Origin: Proteiniphilum acetatigenes DSM 18083
Lineage (GTDB): Bacteria > Bacteroidota > Bacteroidia > Bacteroidales > Dysgonomonadaceae
NCBI RefSeq assembly: GCF_000380985.1
Contig: NZ_KB905692.1
Span: 310,001 to 374,000, forward strand
Reading direction: 5' to 3'
Length of the DNA: 64,000 bases
In this document: positions 18,197-27,943 of the stretch, in pieces
How positions within the stretch are numbered: the first letter of the stretch is position 1
How the letters are laid out: each line of letters begins with the position of its first letter
The notes under the pieces: model-generated
What the model was told of the DNA's origin: nothing
The model's input: the letters and a program-made list of their open reading frames with translations, nothing else
The model's database searches: none
Made by a program: the position numbers and the translations under genes

Positions 18197-19510
18197 TCAC
18201 AAATTTTCAATCACTTTGCGGGAAAAATCGGATGTTGACAATGGTTTTCCGTTTTCCATAAACCGCGCCAGATCAGAAGTCCCATACCCATTTTCGAAAA
18301 GTACCTCCAACGCGGAAGTGATCAGATCACCTGCTTCTTTCCATCCCATATATTCCAACATCATTACTGCTGAAAGCAGCATGGAACAGGGATTCGCCTT
18401 GTCTTTCCCGACAATATCGGGGGCAGTGCCATGTGTCGCCTCAAAAATAGCATGTCCCGTATGGTAATTAATATTAGCACCTGGTGCGATACCAATACCG
18501 CCTACCATAGCCGCTAACTGGTCGGAAATATAATCGCCGTTCAGGTTGAGTGTCGCAATCACCGAATACTCTTCTGGTTTAAGAAGTGTGTTCTGAAGAA
18601 ACGCATCGGCAATTACATCCTTGATAAAGACCTTTCCCGATTCAATCGCATGGTTATAAGCTTCCACGGCTTTTTCCAATCCCTGTTCAGCCTTTATCTT
18701 ATTGAAAATATTCTCTGTAAATGTCTGATCGGGAAATTCACGTTCGGCAAGAGCATAGCCCCATTTTTTGAAACCACCTTCGGTAAATTTCATGATGTTT
18801 CCCTTGTGTACCAGGGTCACTGAAGGTAAACGATGTTCCAGGGCATATTCGATAGCCGCCCTCACCAACCTCTCCGTCCCTTCCACGGAGACGGGCTTTA
18901 CTCCCAGTGAGGTGGTCTCCGGAAAACGGATTTTCCCTACCCCCATCTCTTCCTGCAGAAATTTTAATACCTTCTTCAACTCCGGTGTACCGGCCGCCCA
19001 CTCGATACCGGCATAGATATCTTCCGTATTCTCCCGGAAAATGGTAACATGCACTTTCTCGGGATGTAATAATGGTGTAGCCACTCCTTTGAACCATCGC
19101 ACAGGGCGGAGGCATACATAAAGGTCTAATTCCTGGCGTAGTGCCACATTGAGGGAGCGTATCCCCTCTCCTACAGGCGTGGTGAGTGGCCCCTTTATTC
19201 CCACCAGGCAGATGCGAAAGGCCTCCATAGTTTCATCCGGTAACCAGTTTCCCACTTTATTGAAAGCTTTTTCTCCGGCCAGTACTTCCTTCCATCCAAT
19301 TTTTCGTTTTCCCCCGTATGCCTTGTCGACAGCACTATTAATAATCCTCTGTACATGGATTGATATCTCTTTTCCTATTCCGTCGCCTTCAATAAAGGGA
19401 ATAACGGGATGATCGGGTACGACAAGCCGGCCGTTCTGACGGGTTATATACATGCAAGGAGCATCTGAATAATCAGACGCAGTATTATTATTACGGGTTC
19501 CATTTACCAT
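18197..19510 (-). CDS. isocitrate dehydrogenase, bacterial type I, predicted NAD-dependent
   Basis: 437 residues, related to E. coli Icd and isopropylmalate dehydrogenase. Visible signatures are [28 protein letters not shown] with the isocitrate-binding Ser/Arg set, and [13 protein letters not shown]. The cofactor loop reads [15 protein letters not shown]. In E. coli the two residues after HGTAP are Lys-Tyr, which bind NADP; Asp-Ile at those places is the NAD-specific pattern known from this family, so NAD use is predicted. It sits 20 bp after aconitase in the same direction. An N-terminal extension of about 20 residues precedes [10 protein letters not shown], and the later Met is a possible start. 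Confidence 0.9.
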   Translation of the reverse strand: MVNGTRNNNTASDYSDAPCMYITRQNGRLVVPDHPVIPFIEGDGIGKEISIHVQRIINSAVDKAYGGKRKIGWKEVLAGEKAFNKVGNWLPDETMEAFRICLVGIKGPLTTPVGEGIRSLNVALRQELDLYVCLRPVRWFKGVATPLLHPEKVHVTIFRENTEDIYAGIEWAAGTPELKKVLKFLQEEMGVGKIRFPETTSLGVKPVSVEGTERLVRAAIEYALEHRLPSVTLVHKGNIMKFTEGGFKKWGYALAEREFPDQTFTENIFNKIKAEQGLEKAVEAYNHAIESGKVFIKDVIADAFLQNTLLKPEEYSVIATLNLNGDYISDQLAAMVGGIGIAPGANINYHTGHAIFEATHGTAPDIVGKDKANPCSMLLSAVMMLEYMGWKEAGDLITSALEVLFENGYGTSDLARFMENGKPLSTSDFSRKVIENL

Positions 19511-19530
19511 AAATAAAGTAGGTTTAAAGG

Positions 19531-21786
19531 TTATTTATTCATGGCATTCAGCGCACTTCCTGCTTTGAACCAATCAATTTGTTGTTCGTTATAGGTATGG
19601 GCGACTTCAAAAGTATCTTTTGTACCATCAGCATGAAGCAACTCCACAGTCAGATTTCTACCGGGAGCAAACTCTTTTAATCCTTTCACGCTGATCTTAT
19701 CCCTTTCCTGGACTTTATCATAATCCTCCTTGTTGACAAAGGTAAGCGCCAGCATGCCCTGTTTCTTCAGGTTAGTCTCATGAATACGGGCAAAGGATTT
19801 AACCAGGATTACCTTCACATTGAGATGCCGCGGTTCCATGGCAGCATGCTCACGGCTGGAGCCTTCACCATAATTTTCTTCGGCCACAACGACAGAGCCG
19901 ACTCCTTCTACTTTGAATTTCCGGGCCAGTACCGGTACGGGAGAATAGCCCATAGTTCCGGGATCAAGCACGGAATTGGTCTCATCATTGAAAGCATTCA
20001 CCGCTCCGATCAACATGTTATCCGAGATATTATCGAGATGTCCGCGGAAACGGAGCCATGGCCCGGCCATGGAAATATGGTCGGTAGTACATTTTCCTTT
20101 TACTTTGATAAGCAACGGCAATCCTGTATAGTCCTCACCATTCCACGCAGGGAAAGGCTCCAGCTTCTGCAACCGGTTCGAATTGGGATCAATGGACACC
20201 TGTACACTGCTTCCGTCTTCGGATGGTGCCAGGTATCCCGCATCTTTTACATCATATCCTCCGGGCGGCATTTCAAAACCGGTCGGTTCAACCAGTTTCA
20301 CCCACTCTCCTTTTTCATTTTGAAGGGTATCGGTCAGCGGATTGAAACAGAGGTCACCGGCGATAGTCAACGCAGCAACCAATTCGGGAGACGTTACAAA
20401 TGCATGGGTATTGGGATTACCGTCGTTCCGTTTCGCAAAGTTGCGGTTAAACGAAGTCACGATAGAATTGGGACGGTCTTTTACATCATCCTCACGCTTC
20501 CACTGCCCGATACAGGGACCACACGCATTGGCAATAATAGTAGCGCCCGCCGCTTCGAAGACTTCGAGGATACCGTCACGTTCAGCCGTATAACGGATCT
20601 GCTCTGAGCCGGGGTTGATAAGAAACTGTGCTTTCACCGGTACACTCTCATCTCGTGCCTGCTTTACTATGGAAACCGCCCGGGTAAGATCCTCATACGA
20701 TGAGTTGGTACATGAACCGATTAATCCTACCTCCATTTTTTGCGGGTAGTTATTCTCTTTCACGGCTTTGCCGAATTCCGAAATAGTATAGGCTGCATCA
20801 GGTGTAAACGGTCCGTTGATATGGGGTTCCAGAAGAGAAAGATCTATTTCGATCAACTGGTCATAATATTTTACAGGATCGGCAACGACTTCCGGATCCG
20901 GTTGCAGGTGTTCCATGATCCTGCGGGCTTCGTCGGCTACCTCTTTTCTTCCGGTACTTTCCAGATAGGCTGCCGACTTTTCGTCGAACGGGAAGATAGA
21001 AGTGGTAGCCCCCACTTCGGCTCCCATATTGCAAATGGTTCCCTTCCCCGTGGCGGAGAGCGATTCCGTTCCTTCACCGAAATATTCGATAATGGCATTG
21101 GTTCCCCCTTTTACAGTAAGAATACCGGCCACTTTCAATATCACATCCTTGGGTGCACTCCATCCCGATAGCTTTCCGGTAAGTTTCACACCGATCAGTT
21201 TCGGCATTTTCAACTCCCACGGCAAGCCGGCCATCACATCCACTGCATCGGCACCGCCTACACCAATGGCTATCATACCCAGCCCACCTGCATTAGGGGT
21301 ATGCGAATCGGTACCCACCATCATTCCACCCGGGAAAGCATAGTTTTCGAGTACCACCTGATGAATGATCCCGGCACCGGGTTTCCAGAAGCCAATTCCA
21401 TATTTGTTGGAGACATCGCGGAGGAACTCATATACTTCCCTGTTAGTTATATTGGCTGTATCCAGATCGGTTTCAGCATTCTTATATGCCTGTATCAAAT
21501 GGTCACAGTGTACAGTGGAAGGTACCGCTACATTGGTTCGTCCGGAATTCATCAACTGAAGTAACGCCATCTGTGCGGTAGCATCCTGCATCGCCACGCG
21601 ATCGGGAGCGAAATCCACGTAATCGCCGGCACGTTGGTAATTTTTCACCGGGACTCCGGGCCAAAGATGTGCAAAGAGGATTTTTTCAGTCAAAGTCAAA
21701 GGCCGTTGTAAAACATCTTTTGCCTGTTGTATCTTCTCAGGAAGATGTTCGTAGACCTTTCGAATCATGCCAATGTCAAAAACCAT
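19531..21786 (-). CDS. aconitate hydratase, mitochondrial-type
   Basis: 751 residues. It interconverts citrate and isocitrate with a [4Fe-4S] cluster. The cluster cysteines are visible at Cys359 (IGSCTNSS), Cys422 and Cys425 ([10 protein letters not shown]), and the [13 protein letters not shown] segment is present. Length and sequence match the mitochondrial-aconitase subfamily, unlike the AcnA/IRP-type enzyme at 35503. It is the first gene of the minus-strand TCA run. Confidence 0.94.
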   Translation of the reverse strand: MVFDIGMIRKVYEHLPEKIQQAKDVLQRPLTLTEKILFAHLWPGVPVKNYQRAGDYVDFAPDRVAMQDATAQMALLQLMNSGRTNVAVPSTVHCDHLIQAYKNAETDLDTANITNREVYEFLRDVSNKYGIGFWKPGAGIIHQVVLENYAFPGGMMVGTDSHTPNAGGLGMIAIGVGGADAVDVMAGLPWELKMPKLIGVKLTGKLSGWSAPKDVILKVAGILTVKGGTNAIIEYFGEGTESLSATGKGTICNMGAEVGATTSIFPFDEKSAAYLESTGRKEVADEARRIMEHLQPDPEVVADPVKYYDQLIEIDLSLLEPHINGPFTPDAAYTISEFGKAVKENNYPQKMEVGLIGSCTNSSYEDLTRAVSIVKQARDESVPVKAQFLINPGSEQIRYTAERDGILEVFEAAGATIIANACGPCIGQWKREDDVKDRPNSIVTSFNRNFAKRNDGNPNTHAFVTSPELVAALTIAGDLCFNPLTDTLQNEKGEWVKLVEPTGFEMPPGGYDVKDAGYLAPSEDGSSVQVSIDPNSNRLQKLEPFPAWNGEDYTGLPLLIKVKGKCTTDHISMAGPWLRFRGHLDNISDNMLIGAVNAFNDETNSVLDPGTMGYSPVPVLARKFKVEGVGSVVVAEENYGEGSSREHAAMEPRHLNVKVILVKSFARIHETNLKKQGMLALTFVNKEDYDKVQERDKISVKGLKEFAPGRNLTVELLHADGTKDTFEVAHTYNEQQIDWFKAGSALNAMNK

Positions 21787-21820
21787 AAGGATAGAGTATT
21801 AAATATATTGTTTTTTAATT

Positions 21821-21828
21821 CAAAAATA
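21821..21828 (-). promoter_or_regulatory. possible -7 box of the TCA operon
   Basis: On the minus strand this reads TATTTTTG, matching TAnnTTTG, 34 bp ahead of the aconitase ATG. No good TTTG is seen at the expected distance upstream. The rest of 21787-22025 shows no gene. Confidence 0.35.
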
Positions 21829-22025
21829 AAACCAGCTGTTCCGCACCGCTATTCAACTTTTTAACAAATACTCTTCTGTAAATGTTCGGCTAATTCAGAG
21901 AAACTTATCGCGGTTATCTCATAAATAAAATCTATATCCCGAATCGGACTATCAGAATGAGGAATTGAATACCGAATACTTTGGTCGCTTAATAACGTCT
22001 AAACCATGAGTAAGTTCAAAAAAAC

Positions 22026-22057
22026 TTTTACTTATCTCAAAAATAATCTTAACTTTG
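22026..22057 (+). promoter_or_regulatory. promoter of rseC-rnf operon
   Basis: TTTT, a 20-bp spacer and TAACTTTG fit the Bacteroidota primary-sigma promoter (TTTG-N19/21-TAnnTTTG). The -7 box ends 46 bp before the RseC ATG. Confidence 0.6.
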
Positions 22058-22103
22058 TCATCAAATTGGATGTAAGAGATAAGGATCATTTTACCATTGT
22101 TTC

Positions 22104-22517
22104 ATGATCGAACACGAAGGAATTATTGAGAAAATCAGCGACAATCAGGTGACCGTACGTATCCTGCAACAATCGGCTTGTAGTGCATGTCATGCCAAAG
22201 GGGTCTGCATGGCTGCCGACTCGAAAGAAAAGCTGGTCGAGGTAATCGACTTTTCCGGCCGGTTCCATGAAAATGAACGGGTGATTATCGAAGGAAAAGA
22301 ATCAATGGGTCACAAGGCTGTTTTCTGGGCATTTGTTCTTCCGCTGATTATACTCATTTTAACGCTTATCCTCACTTTATCGTTATGGAACTTCAATGAA
22401 ACGGAAGCGGCGATCACTGCGATGGTTGCTCTTATCCCCTACTACCTGATCCTTTATCTTCTGAGAAAAAAAATGGCAAACTCGTTTCAATTCAGCTTGA
22501 AAAAGTGGGAAAACTGA
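22104..22517 (+). CDS. rseC: RseC/MucC family protein ahead of rnf
   Basis: 137 residues: a cytoplasmic N-terminal domain with a cysteine cluster (SACSACHAKGVC, residues about 24-35), two transmembrane segments (about 72-115) and a basic C-terminal tail. This is the RseC/MucC (SoxR-reducing system) family, which in many bacteria is encoded with Rnf. The precise role in Bacteroidota is not established; a link between Rnf and redox sensing is inferred from context. It begins the run rseC-rnfB-C-D-G-E-A. Confidence 0.88.
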   Translation: MIEHEGIIEKISDNQVTVRILQQSACSACHAKGVCMAADSKEKLVEVIDFSGRFHENERVIIEGKESMGHKAVFWAFVLPLIILILTLILTLSLWNFNETEAAITAMVALIPYYLILYLLRKKMANSFQFSLKKWEN

Positions 22518-22555
22518 TGTGATGATTTACCAATGTAATGATGTGATGATTATAA
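22516..22555. repeat. 8-bp periodic tract between rseC and rnfB
   Basis: Five consecutive octamers: GATGTGAT, GATTTACC, AATGTAAT, GATGTGAT, GATTATAA. It fills most of the 63-bp gap between the two genes. Confidence 0.5.
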
Positions 22556-22580
22556 TCAACAAATCTGCTAATTATATAAC

Positions 22581-23444
22581 ATGAGTGTATTACTTACAGC
22601 CGTTGTAACGTTAGGTGTGATTGGTGCCGGTAGCGCTGCCATATTGTACCTGATTGGGCAAAAATTCAAGGTAGAAGAAGATCCTCGCATACAGGAGGTT
22701 CAGGATGCCTTACCCGCTGCCAATTGTGGGGGATGCGGGTTCCCCGGATGCGCATCGTTCGCATCGGCCTGCGTAAAAGCCGACACGTTAGAGGGACTCA
22801 ATTGTCCCGTAGGAGGCCAGGCGACCATGGACAAAGTGGCCGAGATTCTGGGGCAGGCCGCCCCGGTAGCTGTGAAAAAGATAGCGGTGGTGCGCTGTAG
22901 CGGGACATGTGAGCACCGTCCCCGGACTAACCTCTACGATGGAGTTTCCAACTGTACTATTGCCGCAGCACTTTACGGTGGAGATACCGGATGCTCTTTC
23001 GGCTGTCTCGGCCTGGGCGACTGCGAAGAGTCCTGTACTTTCGACGCCATCCACATCAATCCGGAGACCATGCTTCCCGAAGTGGTGGAGGACAAATGTA
23101 CTGCTTGCGGAGCCTGTGTGAAAGCATGTCCGAAAGACATTATCGAACTACGTAAACAGGGACCCAAATCACGGCGGATCTATGTGAGTTGCGTGAATGA
23201 AGAAAAAGGAGGCGTAGCCCGCAAGTCATGCGAAGTAGCATGCATAGGATGCAGCAAATGTCAACAGGTTTGTCCGTTTGAAGCCATTACCATCGAAAAT
23301 AACCTGGCTTATATTATTGACGACAAATGCCGGCTCTGCCGTAAATGCGTACCGGTCTGCCCCACCAATTCCATCTTAGAGTTGAACTTTCCACCCCGGA
23401 AAGATAAATCACCCAAAGAGGAAAAAGCTACAGTTGACGCATAA
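22581..23444 (+). CDS. rnfB: Rnf electron transport complex subunit B
   Basis: 287 residues. An N-terminal membrane segment (about 5-25) is followed by the RnfB Fe-S domain (CGGCGFPGCASFASAC) and several cysteine clusters, including GLGDCEESCTFDAI, CTACGACVKACP, CIGCSKCQQVCP and CRLCRKCVPVCP. RnfB takes electrons from reduced ferredoxin and passes them on within the Rnf complex. Rnf couples ferredoxin oxidation and NAD+ reduction to Na+ or H+ export at the inner membrane. Confidence 0.95.
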   Translation: MSVLLTAVVTLGVIGAGSAAILYLIGQKFKVEEDPRIQEVQDALPAANCGGCGFPGCASFASACVKADTLEGLNCPVGGQATMDKVAEILGQAAPVAVKKIAVVRCSGTCEHRPRTNLYDGVSNCTIAAALYGGDTGCSFGCLGLGDCEESCTFDAIHINPETMLPEVVEDKCTACGACVKACPKDIIELRKQGPKSRRIYVSCVNEEKGGVARKSCEVACIGCSKCQQVCPFEAITIENNLAYIIDDKCRLCRKCVPVCPTNSILELNFPPRKDKSPKEEKATVDA

Positions 23445-23462
23445 GATTTAAGGATATTATAT

Positions 23463-24800
23463 ATGTTAAAAACGTTCAGAATTGGCGGTATTCACCCGAA
23501 AGAACAGAAAGTCTCTGCCGGAAACGCAATACAACCCATTGCTATTCCCAATCAGGTAATTATTCCGCTGAGCCAACACATCGGTGCTCCCTGCCAACCC
23601 GTGGTAAAAAAAGGCGATACCGTGAAGGTGGGGACTCTTATCGGCAAGATCGTAGGATTCGTTTCGGCCAATATCCACTCATCCGTATCGGGTACCGTGT
23701 TAAAATTCGATAAAGCAATCGATGCAAGCGGGTACAGGCGCGATGCCGTATTCATCAAAGTGGAAGGTGATGAATGGGAAGAATCGATCGATCGCTCAAC
23801 TGATCTTAAAAAAGAGTGTAACCTCTCATCCAGGGAGATCCTCGACAAGATTGCCGCTGCCGGAATTGTCGGTATGGGTGGCGCTACTTTTCCTACCCAT
23901 GTAAAACTGACTCCTCCTCCGGGATCCAGACCAGAAATACTAATCATCAATGGTGTGGAGTGTGAACCCTGGCTTACGTCCGATCACCGGCTGATGATGG
24001 AAAGAACAGAGGAGATCATGGTGGGGATCACCATCGTGATGAAAGCATTGAACGTGGACAAGGCCATCATAGGTATTGAAAACAATAAGAAAGACGCTAT
24101 CGAAAAATTCGGGAAATGTGCAGAAACATATCCCGGTATCAGTGTGGAAGCGCTGAAGGTACAGTATCCGCAGGGAGGGGAGAAACAGTTGATCGACGCA
24201 CTGATCGGACGACAGGTGCCAAGCGGTGCCCTACCCATTTCAGTAGGCGTAGTGGTACAGAACGTAGGAACTGTTTTAGCTATTTATGAAGCAGTGCAGA
24301 AGAATAAACCATTGATTGAACGGATAGTAACTGTCACCGGAAAGGATGTAAAACAACCGTGCAACATCCTCTCACGGGTGGGTATCCCGGTCGGTAACCT
24401 GATCGACGCTGCCGGAGGATTGCCGGAAACTACCGGCAAGATTGTCAGTGGTGGCCCCATGATGGGAAAAGCGCTGGCAAACACCGATGTACCGGTAACT
24501 AAAGGTACTTCGGGCATATTGGTCATCCCCACATTGGAAGCAAAACGGAAAGCAATGAAAGATTGTATCCGTTGCTCCAAATGTATAAGTGTTTGCCCGA
24601 TGGGTCTGAATCCTACCCTGCTGATGAACCTGACAGAGTTCGAGGTATGGGACGAAGCGGAGAAACACCGTATCACCGATTGCATTGAATGCGGCTCGTG
24701 CAGTTACACCTGTCCCGCAGACCGCCCGCTGCTTGATTATATCAGACTGGGTAAAGGCAGAGTAAACACAATCATCAGGAATAGAAAAACTAACGCTTAG
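23463..24800 (+). CDS. rnfC: Rnf complex subunit C, NADH-binding
   Basis: 445 residues. The N-terminal half has the NADH/FMN-binding Rnf/Nuo51-like fold (GMGGATFPTHVK, INGVECEPWLT) and the C-terminal part carries two [4Fe-4S] motifs (CIRCSKCISVCP and CIECGSCSYTCP). RnfC is the soluble subunit where NAD+ is reduced. It starts 18 bp after rnfB and ends 13 bp before rnfD. The length is typical; the long C-terminal repeats of enterobacterial RnfC are absent. Confidence 0.95.
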   Translation: MLKTFRIGGIHPKEQKVSAGNAIQPIAIPNQVIIPLSQHIGAPCQPVVKKGDTVKVGTLIGKIVGFVSANIHSSVSGTVLKFDKAIDASGYRRDAVFIKVEGDEWEESIDRSTDLKKECNLSSREILDKIAAAGIVGMGGATFPTHVKLTPPPGSRPEILIINGVECEPWLTSDHRLMMERTEEIMVGITIVMKALNVDKAIIGIENNKKDAIEKFGKCAETYPGISVEALKVQYPQGGEKQLIDALIGRQVPSGALPISVGVVVQNVGTVLAIYEAVQKNKPLIERIVTVTGKDVKQPCNILSRVGIPVGNLIDAAGGLPETTGKIVSGGPMMGKALANTDVPVTKGTSGILVIPTLEAKRKAMKDCIRCSKCISVCPMGLNPTLLMNLTEFEVWDEAEKHRITDCIECGSCSYTCPADRPLLDYIRLGKGRVNTIIRNRKTNA

Positions 24801-24813
24801 AGTAACTTTAGAT

Positions 24814-25779
24814 ATGAAGAACAAACTGGTTGTTTCCCCTTCACCTCATATACACAGCGGGGACACGATTGAAAAAAACATGTACGGGGTGCTTATTGCA
24901 CTTATTCCGGCGTTCCTGGTCGCTTTATATGTCTTCCGGCTCGATGCATTGATCATTACCGCTTTGGCTGTGCTTTTTTGCGTGGGATTTGAATATCTCA
25001 TCGTAAAATATATTATGAAGAAAACACCTACCGTGCTCGACGGTTCGGCTATCATTACCGGTGTATTACTGGCGTTCAACGTACCATCCAACCTGCCGGT
25101 ATGGATACTGGCATTGGGATGCCTGTTCGCCATCGGTGTGGTAAAATTGTCTTTCGGAGGACTGGGTAATAATATCTTCAACCCCGCCATCGCAGGACGT
25201 ATATTCTTGCTGATCTCATTTCCGGCACAGATGACCGTCTGGCCGGCACCCGATATTGCCGGTGCAGTCGATGCCGTCACATCGGCGACCGTATTGGGCA
25301 ACCTGAAGTCGAATCCGGAACTGCTACCATCTTTACAAACGATGTTTTTTGGTACCGAAGCCGGTTCCATCGGTGAGATGAGTGCCCTGGCACTGCTTCT
25401 CGGCTTAGGCTGGTTGCTCTGGAAGAAGGTCATCACATGGCATATCCCTGTCTCTATTATGGTTACTGTAGCCATTTTTACAGGGATAATCTATATTTTT
25501 AACCCCATCCCGCTCTACAACCCGCTGATCCATCTCTTTTCGGGAGGATTGATGCTGGGTGCGGTCTTCATGGCGACCGACTATGTAACGTCGCCCATGA
25601 CAAAAAAGGGAATGCTTATTTACGGTGTCGGAATCGGCTTTATCACCGTCGCCATACGACTTTGGGGAGCCTATCCGGAAGGGGTTTCATTCGCAATCCT
25701 GCTGATGAATGCCTTTACACCGCTGATCAACAATTACACAACGCCAAAACGATTCGGGGAGGTAGTGAAACATGGCTAA
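24814..25779 (+). CDS. rnfD: Rnf complex subunit D
   Basis: 321 residues with about 9 hydrophobic segments. RnfD is an integral membrane subunit carrying covalently bound FMN; the attachment motif is visible as VTSATVLG with the FMN threonine at about residue 159. It overlaps rnfG by 8 bp, which suggests translational coupling. Confidence 0.94.
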   Translation: MKNKLVVSPSPHIHSGDTIEKNMYGVLIALIPAFLVALYVFRLDALIITALAVLFCVGFEYLIVKYIMKKTPTVLDGSAIITGVLLAFNVPSNLPVWILALGCLFAIGVVKLSFGGLGNNIFNPAIAGRIFLLISFPAQMTVWPAPDIAGAVDAVTSATVLGNLKSNPELLPSLQTMFFGTEAGSIGEMSALALLLGLGWLLWKKVITWHIPVSIMVTVAIFTGIIYIFNPIPLYNPLIHLFSGGLMLGAVFMATDYVTSPMTKKGMLIYGVGIGFITVAIRLWGAYPEGVSFAILLMNAFTPLINNYTTPKRFGEVVKHG

Positions 25780-26491
25780 ATTAAAATCATCATTCAAAAA
25801 TATGTTCCTGTCGCTGTCGCTGATATGCCTTACGGTGGCTGTACTGCTGGCACAGGTGAATAAAATGACGGCAAAACCGATTGCAGACGCCAAAGCGATG
25901 AAATTGCAGAATGCCATCAGTGAAGTAGTGCCTGAATTTGACAACAACCCGACTGCAGAGGCGTTCACGATGCCTGACGGACAAGGCGACTCTCTACTGG
26001 TTTATCCCGCAAAAAAGGGGGATCAAATTGTGGGATACGCACTGAATAGCTTTTCCAATAATGGGTTTAGCGGAAATATACAGATCATGGTAGGCTTTGA
26101 TATGGAACACAAGATCGTGAATTATTCGGTCTTGCAACACGCCGAGACTCCTGGATTAGGATCAAAGATGTCGGAGTGGTTCAGGGATGCTGCGAAACCG
26201 TCACAGTCGATCATCGGAAGAGACCTGTCTAAAGGTGCACTGGCCGTTTCGAAAGACGGAGGAGATGTAGATGCCATTACCGCGTCAACTATCACCTCAA
26301 GGGCATTTCTTGAAGCGGTCAACAGGGCTTATACCGCCTATCTGGAAAGCAAAAACGAAAACATGACCGGTACAGCCGCCCACTCCGGAACCGGTATTAC
26401 GGAAACCACCCAATCGGACAGTTCGCCGGAAACAAATAATAACAACGAACAGGATACAACATCGCAGGAAGGAGGAAACAACAATGAATAA
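25772..26491 (+). CDS. rnfG: Rnf complex subunit G, FMN-carrying
   Basis: 239 residues: one N-terminal membrane anchor (about 9-27), then an FMN-binding domain with the covalent flavin motif DAITASTIT (Thr173 in the S/TGAT position). The last 40 residues are a low-complexity tail rich in Thr, Ser, Asn, Glu and Gln that is not part of the usual fold. The gene overlaps both neighbours by 8 bp. Confidence 0.93.
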   Translation: MAKLKSSFKNMFLSLSLICLTVAVLLAQVNKMTAKPIADAKAMKLQNAISEVVPEFDNNPTAEAFTMPDGQGDSLLVYPAKKGDQIVGYALNSFSNNGFSGNIQIMVGFDMEHKIVNYSVLQHAETPGLGSKMSEWFRDAAKPSQSIIGRDLSKGALAVSKDGGDVDAITASTITSRAFLEAVNRAYTAYLESKNENMTGTAAHSGTGITETTQSDSSPETNNNNEQDTTSQEGGNNNE

Positions 26492-27095
26492 TAACCTCAA
26501 AGTGCTTATAAATGGCATAATTAAAGAAAACCCCATTTTCGTGTTGCTTCTGGGAATGTGCCCCACCCTGGCAACCACCAGTTCGGCTATTAACGGGATG
26601 AGCATGGGATTGGCAACCATGTTCGTACTGGTCTGTTCCAACGCAGCAATCTCAATGCTGAAAAACGTGATCCCCGACATGGTACGTATTCCTGCCTATA
26701 TCGTAGTGATTGCCACTTTCGTAACGATCATCGAGATGTTGATGAACGCCTATGTACCGGCATTGGCCGATAGTTTGGGAATATTTATCCCGCTGATCGT
26801 GGTGAACTGTATCGTACTGGGGCGTGCAGAGTCGTTTGCGTCAAAGAACGGCGTGATCTCATCGGTTTTCGATGGTGTAGGGATCGGACTGGGATTTACG
26901 TTTGCACTCTCATTATTGGGTGCTGTACGTGAATTACTGGGTACCGGAAAAATATTCTCACTGAATATCTATCCCGAGCAATTCGGCTCGTTGATATTTG
27001 TACTGGCACCAGGAGCTTTTATTGTGCTGGGATTTCTGATCGCTATTTTCAATAAACTTCAAAAGAAAGAAGCAACACCTATCTCCAAAAGCTAA
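26484..27095 (+). CDS. rnfE: Rnf complex subunit E
   Basis: 203 residues with six hydrophobic segments. The N-terminal ENPIFVLLLGMCPTLA and later VNCIVLGRAE are the paired Cys-containing motifs of the RnfA/RnfE family, which hold an intramembrane Fe-S centre. It is homologous to RnfA at 27174. A copy of a dispersed repeat follows directly after its stop codon. Confidence 0.94.
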   Translation: MNNNLKVLINGIIKENPIFVLLLGMCPTLATTSSAINGMSMGLATMFVLVCSNAAISMLKNVIPDMVRIPAYIVVIATFVTIIEMLMNAYVPALADSLGIFIPLIVVNCIVLGRAESFASKNGVISSVFDGVGIGLGFTFALSLLGAVRELLGTGKIFSLNIYPEQFGSLIFVLAPGAFIVLGFLIAIFNKLQKKEATPISKS

Positions 27096-27134
27096 ATGAG
27101 CAGAGCCAAACTTGTTTGAGCTATGCCATAGCGA
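27096..27134. repeat. partial copy of a dispersed intergenic repeat, inside the rnf operon
   Basis: The segment from ATGAGCAGAGCC through TATGCCATAGCGAGAGATAGTCT aligns with the right half of the repeats at 42247 and 45806. The left end (GAACTATTTCGTTAAG) is missing, where it would run into rnfE. Confidence 0.55.
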
Positions 27135-27173
27135 GAGATAGTCTAATTATATAGAAATTAACGCTCAAGCATT

Positions 27174-27758
27174 ATGGAAATTATTGGAATCATTATTGTT
27201 GCTATATTTGTAAACAATGTAGTACTGGCCCAGTTCCTGGGTATATGCCCGTTCCTGGGTGTATCGAAAAAAGTAGATACTGCCATCGGTATGGGGCTGG
27301 CCGTTACGTTTGTACTGACTATCGCTACCATCGTCACATTCCTTCTGCAAAAAGGTATTCTGGAACCCTCAGGATTGGGATATCTCCAGACTATCTCTTT
27401 TATCTTAGTGATTGCCGCACTGGTACAGATGGTGGAGATCGTGCTCAAGAAAATATCTCCGTCACTCTATCAGGCGCTGGGCGTATTCCTGCCGCTAATC
27501 ACCACCAACTGCGTGATCCTCGGTGTGGCGATTCTGGTGATACAGAAAGACTATAATCTTCTGGAATCGGTTATCTACGCAGTAGCTACCGCCATAGGAT
27601 ATGCCATGGCACTGATCATCTTTTCAAGTATCCGTGAGCAACTGGCGCTGACCAGGGTTCCCAAGGCAATGAAAGGGATTCCTCTCGCGCTGATCACCGC
27701 CGGCATCATGGCCATGGCGTTTATGGGATTCTCCGGCATCGACCAGGTGTTTAAGTAG
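27174..27758 (+). CDS. rnfA: Rnf complex subunit A
   Basis: 194 residues with six hydrophobic segments. NNVVLAQFLGICPFLG and ITTNCVILGVAIL are the two Cys motifs shared with RnfE/NqrD/NqrE. It closes the rnf run after a 78-bp gap occupied by the repeat at 27096. The opposed RnfA/RnfE pair forms the membrane core for electron transfer. Confidence 0.95.
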   Translation: MEIIGIIIVAIFVNNVVLAQFLGICPFLGVSKKVDTAIGMGLAVTFVLTIATIVTFLLQKGILEPSGLGYLQTISFILVIAALVQMVEIVLKKISPSLYQALGVFLPLITTNCVILGVAILVIQKDYNLLESVIYAVATAIGYAMALIIFSSIREQLALTRVPKAMKGIPLALITAGIMAMAFMGFSGIDQVFK

Positions 27759-27832
27759 TGCCTGAGTGGTTAAGTGATGAATTATGAAATTGTGGATTGA
27801 AACAACGTTCGGTGAAGCCTAAACGACTTGCG

Positions 27833-27876
27833 TTGAATATTGAATCTTGAATATTAAATCTTGAATTGTTAAACCA
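27833..27876. repeat. 7-bp periodic tract after rnfA
   Basis: Consecutive heptamers TTGAATA, TTGAATC, TTGAATA, TTAAATC, TTGAATT, GTTAAAC. This is the same type of DNA as at 10787. Confidence 0.65.
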
Positions 27877-27943
27877 TTCCGTGAAAAGGATGTCATACTG
27901 CTAAAGAAAAGAAGTGAAGTTACACCCTTTAATAACTACGGAT

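Noticed and set aside
19780..20607. 275-codon plus-strand open frame
   Set aside because: Antisense to aconitase with no domain of its own.
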